Of a stretch of 64,000 nucleotides of DNA, positions 57,674 through 64,000 are shown piece by piece. Position 1 is the first letter of the stretch. Each line of letters starts with the position of its first letter. The position numbers and the translations under genes were made by a program. The stretch is from contig NC_084896.1 of assembly GCF_958979055.1 (NCBI RefSeq), positions 28,271,501 through 28,335,500 of the forward strand. Reading direction: 5' to 3'. The notes under the pieces are model-generated. The model had not been told where the DNA came from and searched no databases. It saw only the letters and a list, made by a program, of their open reading frames with translations. Source of the DNA: Alnus glutinosa. Lineage: Eukaryota > Streptophyta > Magnoliopsida > Fagales > Betulaceae.

Positions 57674-58685
57674 CACATAGTCTATGTTTTCAATTCCAAT
57701 TATTTCCCTTAGTTTAAAATTGTCATTCTTGTTCAGCATCTTCTTTGATCAGGGGCAAGTCATTTGGGAAAAAAAGCATCAGGTAATATTAGGGTGTGAT
57801 ATGAATATATGTGGAGGATTGAATTTTGATGCATAACCTGTTATGCCTATGTCCTCATTTGTTTGTTTTTTTTTTTTTTTTTTTTCCTTTTAGATAGAGC
57901 AGTTGTAGAGAATCTTTGTTTGGGTAAACTTAATACAGGCAATGTCTCTTGGAGGTTGGAGTTTCTTTATTGAGGATTCCATTTCAATATCTAGGTGTTT
58001 TCAACCGTTCTTTAAATTTGTATTGTGTACCTATAAAAACTTGAAGAATAATAAAGTAACCTTTCCATTTGTTTGCTTACAACCACTCTAAGTCTCCAAC
58101 TTGATAGATGAAAGGATTTGAAATCACAAATAGGAACAAGTTAAGAACTTGGTCGAATATGCAAAATGTAGAAATAACCTGCAATCTGCATATTTTGCAA
58201 GGGGGGTTTGTTTAAGGACTAGTTTGCTTCAGCGTACTCTTTTCAAGCTAGTGTGAATATTAGAAAATAGTAGCTTACACTTATTGGCACTAGTCTGAAG
58301 CATCTAGTGTGAATATTAGAACGTAGTTGCTAACTTGCTTGACAGTCCAAAATTGGCAATATTTGAGGGTCAGAAGAAAAGACTAAAGCTCCATGCGACA
58401 AGTGGAGGCAGTTATGAGGCTTAGTTGCTAGACTACCTTGTTGAACTATAAAGTACGTTTCAAAAGATGTCATCTATGAACATGGTGAGTTTCAATTCGA
58501 GCTAATATGATAATATCTGGGAATGCATATTGTATTCTCCTGCGTTACTTCGGCACTATACCTTCTGCTCTTCTTCCCCTTCTCACTTTCTGGCTTTACC
58601 TACACGTACAATTTTTTTTTTTGGTTCAAAAATATGATTTTTAATGTCAGAGGATGATTAGACTTTGTCAATCGTTTGGTTTAAG

Positions 58686-60439
58686 GTTCTTAAAGATGGT
58701 TTGCTAAATGGAGCAGCTGTACTTGGGGTTCCTGTAAAAGCTACGATCAAAGAGGTATTGGTTGATTGTAGACAGTTACTGCGATAGTTTATAGATTGCC
58801 CATTTGCCTATGTTTTTTATTTTTATTTTTATTTATTTTTTATTTTTTTTACATTACTTACCCGAAAATAAAAATGATTGCAAGTTGGAAAAGAAATTAT
58901 TTGAAGGCACTTGAATGTTTAGAACAAAAACATCAACTTCACATTACACTTTTGCTACAAAAATTGGTAGTTTTGTTAATTTATGAAGTTCTGTTGAATA
59001 GCCTTTATGATTCAGATGAATATCTATATAAATGATTTTTAAAGAGTTTCATGTGCTTTTTTGGTCGGAACAAATTCTTCCTATTTGGTGGCTTCTTGTT
59101 CTAGTAGTAGATCTTTGCATTTCCCTTCTCTTCTCTATTTTGTTTAGGAATTTCTGTTTTCCATATCTTTTACTTCAATTTCCAAAGATATTTTCTTAGT
59201 TCAATGGACCCTTCATTTCAACTACTTTGGGTCATATAAATGCCTAAATGACACTATTTGGGTATCTCGTAGCCATTATTTTCACGATCGTCCCTGTTTA
59301 AATCAACTGACCTTGATATTAGCATAGATTTTCTCAATGAATTGACTTGGTGAATAGTGAAACTTGTTTTCTAATCTTGTGCAGGCCAACAGCGAATCTT
59401 TTGTAGTAAGAACTTTGGACAGGAAAAAACTTTGGGAAATGCAGACCCCACAGGTTTAATGTTGAAAGCATCTATATATATATATATATATTTTGTTTTA
59501 GATGATCGTTTTTTGGGTGCATGTTAAGAGTCCCACATTGTCAAGGTATACTTGGATTGTGGGCTTTATATGCCTTGAGTAAATCTCTTCCATTGAGGTG
59601 CCTTTTGGAAATGAGTAAGGCTCAAGTGACTTTAATATGGTATCAGAGCCACAAGCCCTTGGACAATGTTGGGCCTTCCCTCCCGATGTTGAACACGTGT
59701 TTGGCAAAAAGATGCCACATGTGAGAGGGTGTGTTAATAGTCCCACATTGCTAAGGTATGTCTGGGTTGTGGGTTTTATAAGCCTTGAGCAAACCTCTTC
59801 CATTGAGGTGCCTTTTGGAAATGAGTAAGGCTCAAGTGACTTTAATAGTGCATAGGGTGAATAATAATGTTGCTGCCTAATCGATTTCTTTTTGCAGGTT
59901 ATTAAACCCGAGTTAAAAAGGGTTTTGAGCTTGTAAATAGGTACTTAAGAACTCCTTTTTAATAGTATTATTATTTTTCACCTAGTTGAAATGTACTTAC
60001 TAGTTCCCATTGCATAAGCATGATGTGCTCTATTTGATGTAAATTTATTCTTTCCTGTTCATTAGTAACAGTATAGAAGATGTTGCATGTAATTACTGTA
60101 GATAAAATATCCTGCTATGTGCAAACCAAGCAGTTCATGCTGATCCAATTGCAGTTTTATTCTATGGAATATTGGATGCTTCTTGGTGTAAAACATTTCT
60201 TTCTTCAAATTCTACGTAGTCTAATTCTGAGAATTGTACTTCCTGACAGTGAAGGACTTGAAGTCACAGATGACGTATTTATTGTGGAGCACCTGAAGCA
60301 TCCTGTATACGTTACTGAAGGAACTTAATACTACTCTATGATATTTATCTTCAAAAATTGATTTATCAAGATGTTTGGTAAGTTCATGCTGTGTACGCTA
60401 GAGAGAATATCGAGTATGAGCTCTGGAGAGTCTTCTTAG
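58686..60439 (+). pseudogene. IspD pseudogene (exons 8-12)
   Basis: Exon 8 (58686-58754) and exon 9 (59385-59453) are intact, with W-to-L and K-to-R changes. Exon 10 (59898-59940) lacks 4 bases after GAGTTA, which shifts the frame into a TAA. Exon 11 loses its last ~20 bases and donor site: GAAGGA is followed at once by ACTTAATAC. Exon 12 loses its acceptor and first half; only the end GAGAATATCGAGTATGAGCT onward and the stop remain. Exons 1-7 are absent. It cannot encode an enzyme. Confidence 0.92.
59522..59847 (+). mobile_element. TRIM, 116-bp LTRs, 5-bp TSD, inserted in the pseudogene
   Basis: 5' LTR 59522-59637 and 3' LTR 59732-59847 are each 116 bp and start TGTTAAGAGTCCCACATTG or close. 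The primer-binding site TGGTATCAGAGCC (59638-59650) is complementary to initiator tRNA-Met. A purine-rich GTGAGAGGG lies just before the 3' LTR. GTGCA flanks both ends (59517-59521 and 59848-59852). The parental intron reads TTTTGGGTGCATAGGGTG at 47208-47225 with no insertion. No coding capacity. Confidence 0.92.
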
Positions 60440-60991
60440 CCAGCCCTAACTGTTTGGCTTCATTTTTGTATTTTATGTTTGTTCCAATATTCTTTTAGCA
60501 ACTTTGTTGTCTGTTTTGAGTAATAAAATCTTTTTTCTTCATAATTAATTGTTAAATTATTGACTTGAGAAAAATCCTATTTCAAATGAATGGCTCAAAC
60601 AAAATGTATTGCATTGCACTGCACCGCACCGGGTGATGCTCTCTTCTAGCTTTAGCAAAGGGTTCGTAAAATCATCTTTCAGGTTCACCAAACTAGGAAT
60701 TGCTAACCACATATTGCCTTGGTTGTTACTTTATTATTCGATGATCTTATTTTAAGGAGCCTACAGAAGTCCATACCCATAATCTCAATGATGGTGAGAC
60801 TTGTTTAAGGACCCTATATATAGAAAGAATTCAATATCCATGATTTCAATGATGGTGAGTTGTAAAATGAAGCTTTAACTATCTTGATTTGCCAAGCCAA
60901 AACAACTCACAGTAAAAGAATATGTTGGAGATAAATAAAAGTAAAATTTTAATTAAAATTACTTACATGCAGACATAAAAACATACTCGCA

Positions 60992-63900
60992 GGATTCTAC
61001 ATTATAATTTAGTTTTGAAATTTAAACATATTTAGTCTTTTTATTATAGGTTAAAAAATGCTTGCAAAAAAAAAATAAAAAATTATCACACATCTTTCAA
61101 TAAAAAGACAATAAAGGGTAAGACCCTTAATTTTATTTTAACCCAAAAAAAGCAAAACTTTTTAAAATATTTGTTTACATAGGTGTAGTTTATAACGAAA
61201 AAAAGTATAAAAAAAAATTAAAAAAAAAACAAAAGGAAAATCTAAATTCCAAATATTACAATATAGGTACTGTAGTTTTTTCAATGGTTAAGATGGTGTT
61301 GTAATTTTTTTTTACAGCACTTAAGCCAAATCCTACAAAATAAAATAAAATTTTTCATTCAACATTTAATAAATCAAATAAATCCTCTAACATTACGTTC
61401 AATGTTTAATCAAATAATTTTTTTTGTCTTATTTTGCTTTCAAAAGTAGAAAAAACACTTCAAAAAAAAAAAAATTGAGTGAATCATACCAAAAAAAAAA
61501 AAAATAAAATTAAAAAAATTCAAATATATTAAAAAATAAGACCCTTTAATTTTATTTTAATCCATATAAATTAAAACATATTAAAATCTTTGTTCCCATA
61601 TTAGTAGTTTAAAATGAAAATAAGTATAAAGAAAAGAAAAAAAAAAAAAAAAAAAGCAAGAAGAAAACCTATAGATTATGATTATCAAAGCATTAATAAA
61701 AAAAAATTAGCTGGAGTCTCTAATATTATTGGTGTGATACATATTACATTTCAATACAAATAAAACCTATATAATTCTGAACATACTAAAAAAAAATATA
61801 GCAAACCAAACAAAATGGCTAAAATCGAATAAATCATACAAACGAAAACAAAAATATTCCTTAAAACATTCAAATGAACTAAAAAAATAAGACAATTAAT
61901 TTTAGTTTAATCCATATAAATTAAAACATGTTAAAATCTTTGTGCCAATGTGAATAGTTTATAACGAAAAATAAGTATAAAGGAAAAAGAAATAGCAAGA
62001 AGAAAACATGGTTTAATCGAATTACCAAAACATTAATAAAAAATTAGTAGGAATCTATGATGTTGTTAGTGTGATACCTATTATATATAAATACAAATAA
62101 AACCCAAGTAATTATAAACATTTAAAAAAATATTGAACAAACTAAACAAAATAAAACAAAATCTTTCATTAAACATTTAACACAATCAAATAAATTTTCA
62201 CATCATGTTCAATGCTTAATATATTTTTGGTGTTTCAAAAGTATTTATATTCTTTTTATGCACAACAATCAAATAAACATTTGCCTTGTTTTGCTTTCAC
62301 AAGTATAAAAACACTTTCAAAAAATGGCTAAAAATTGAGTAAATCACATAAAAGAAAAAAAATTAAACTCCGAAAAATGTAAGTCTTTATGTTAGTTTAA
62401 TCTATATACATTAAAACATGTTTAAATCTTTGTTCCCATAGGTATACGTGGTTTAAAATGAAAAGTATAAAGAAAAAAAATATCAAAAAGAATATATAGT
62501 TTAATCTAAATATCAAAGCATTAATACAAAATTAGTAGGAACCTTTGTGTGATACCTATTATATTTCAATACAAAAAAAACACAAATAATTCTGAACATT
62601 AGGAAAAAAAAAAATACAGAGAAAATTTATTCTCATAGGTAAACATGGTTCAAAATGGAAAGTATAAAGGAAAAAAAAAAATAGCAGAAGAATATCTAGA
62701 TCCTAATTATAAAAATACATAAAATCTAAAGTCCTTCAACCTCCACAAAAAAAAAAAAAAAAAAAAAAAAAAAGAAGAAGAAAAGAAAGCAAAGTCCTTA
62801 AAAAAAAAAAAAAAACAAAAACAAAAACAAAATTATGTAATTCAACACTCTGTTCTTCTCTTGAATGTCGCTGTTGGATGTTTTTAATTTCACAATTCAA
62901 GATGTTTCAAATCCTAAAGAGTAATATGATTTTTCAGCTTACTTGTACAGTTTTTTTTAGAATTAATGCATACAATACCTATATGGTTAATTATGGGTAG
63001 TTAATGTAGTACGTTTTTAGTTTAAATTTTGTCTTTCTATAATTTTGGAGAGTCGTAAATTCTGAAACCATAATATTGTACATTAAAATTTTGAACTTAA
63101 CAAAATTTCATAGAAGGAAAATTTTTGAAATAAAATTTTAGAGAAAAAAAAAAATCTGACCACTAATAATTAATGCATACAATACCTATATGGTTAATTA
63201 TGAGTAGTTAATGTAGTACGTTCTTAGTTTTAAATTTTGTCTCTCTATAATTTTAGAGAGTCATAAATTTTGAAATCATAATATTGTACATTAAAATTTT
63301 GAACTTAATGAAATCTCATATAAGGATTTTTTTTTTTTTTTTTTAAAAAAATAATAAAATTTTGGGGAGAAAAAAAAACTGACCACTTATAATTAATGCA
63401 TGATTTTAATTTTAATTTTTTTTTAAAAAAAAAAAAACTCAAAACTTAATGCGGCTATAATGACACTTAATGATATAATGCGAAAAAATCATTATTTGGG
63501 TCTCATGTAGATTAACAACCATGATATTTTTCATTAAAACACAATAAATTTATTAAAATCATGACAAAACAAGGTTCAACCTTTAAAATTAATCAAGTTT
63601 TTTTTACTTAAAAAATCGATTTAGTGTTTAAAAATTATGGGTTCATGTCACGTGTCATAATTCTCTATTGCACAAAGAACATTGGATGAATATATAAATC
63701 ACATAAAATTTTACTATCAAAAGAATCATAATTTTAGTTTTAATCCATATAAATTAATACATTCAAAATATTCTCATATGTGTAGTTTATTTATTTATTA
63801 TTATTTTTTTTTGAACCGAAACTGTATTCTATCATTGATATGGCAAAAAGCCAAAGGTTTACAACTTCAAAATAAAGGACAAGACCCCCCATTATTTAAA

Positions 63901-64000
63901 CCAGAAGGATCTAGCTTAGTAAAACAATTGCCTAAGTAGAAATGCATCTTTTACAAGAATGACATTTGAGCATCTCTTACATTAACGCTTACTTTCTAAA
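60992..64000. other. AT-rich repeat region without recognised genes
   Basis: Degenerate units of about 350-490 bp recur at roughly 61130, 61560, 61910 and 62400. Each has TTAAAACAT, AAATCTTTGTTCCCATA and GTATAAAG words. A second, cleaner tandem repeat with AATTAATGCATACAATACCT lies at 62961, 63168 and, partially, 63391 (period 207-223). Long A runs occur at 62745-62820. The end (63825-63910) resembles a retroposon tail. No gene was seen. Confidence 0.5.
62961..63400. repeat. Tandem repeat, about 2 copies of a 207-223 bp unit
   Basis: Units start AATTAATGCATACAATACCT and share GGTTAATTATG, GTAGTACGTT and CATAATATTGTACATTAAAA. The third unit is cut after its first words. Confidence 0.8.

Larger units (their letters stand above)
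57674..60991 (+). repeat. Direct partial duplication of IspD (copy of about 44800-48469)
   Basis: The block matches IspD from inside intron 7 through the gene end and about 540 bp of 3' flank, in the same orientation about 12.9 kb away. Small differences go both ways. The copy holds extra bases near 57750-57780 and 58585-58650, and lacks the tandem repeat at 46655-46875. Similarity is high in introns, so the event is fairly recent. Confidence 0.9.

Overview
The window is nuclear DNA of a flowering plant. It has GT-AG introns, plastid- and peroxisome-linked nuclear genes, plant-type promoter boxes, and AT-rich intergenic DNA packed with plant transposons. The methionine S-methyltransferase and MEP-pathway genes, long introns and repeat load suggest a woody core eudicot. 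Fagales is only a guess. No bacterial or organellar block was seen.

Layout. 1-452 (-): the first two exons of a SART3/Prp24-type U4/U6 recycling factor. 620-9200: a transposon graveyard with nested hAT, MULE-type, Tourist-type and one unclassified TG...CA element, many with readable target-site duplications (TSDs). 9408-9704 (+): an IDA-like secreted peptide precursor. 10551-11190: a small TIR element carrying a piece of a Gfo/Idh/MocA oxidoreductase gene. 12913-15111 (+): ribosomal protein eL42. 15388-15975 (-): an ER-type small heat-shock protein. 17850-24771 (-): complete 12-exon methionine S-methyltransferase. 26714-30040 (-): complete PEX4 ubiquitin-conjugating enzyme with a TRIM in its last intron. 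30900-38130: retroposons, a Helitron-like end and nested LINE tails. 38488-38724 (-): NDUFB3-like complex I subunit, head to head with 39020-47925 (+), 12-exon plastid IspD. 52640-53995 (+): an intronless DUF247 protein. 56620-56901 (-): two terminal exons of an unrecognised gene. 57674-60991: a partial tandem copy of the 3' half of IspD, now a pseudogene with a 326-bp TRIM inserted. 60992-64000: AT-rich repeats.

The genes do not form one pathway. They are ordinary housekeeping loci (splicing, translation, ER proteostasis, sulfur metabolism, peroxisome import, respiration, isoprenoid synthesis) plus two lineage-variable genes (IDA-like, DUF247). The main novelty is in mobile-element biology: insertions that can be dated relative to each other, with empty sites visible inside the window, and one 1.9-kb element with LTR-retrotransposon-like ends but no visible LTRs.
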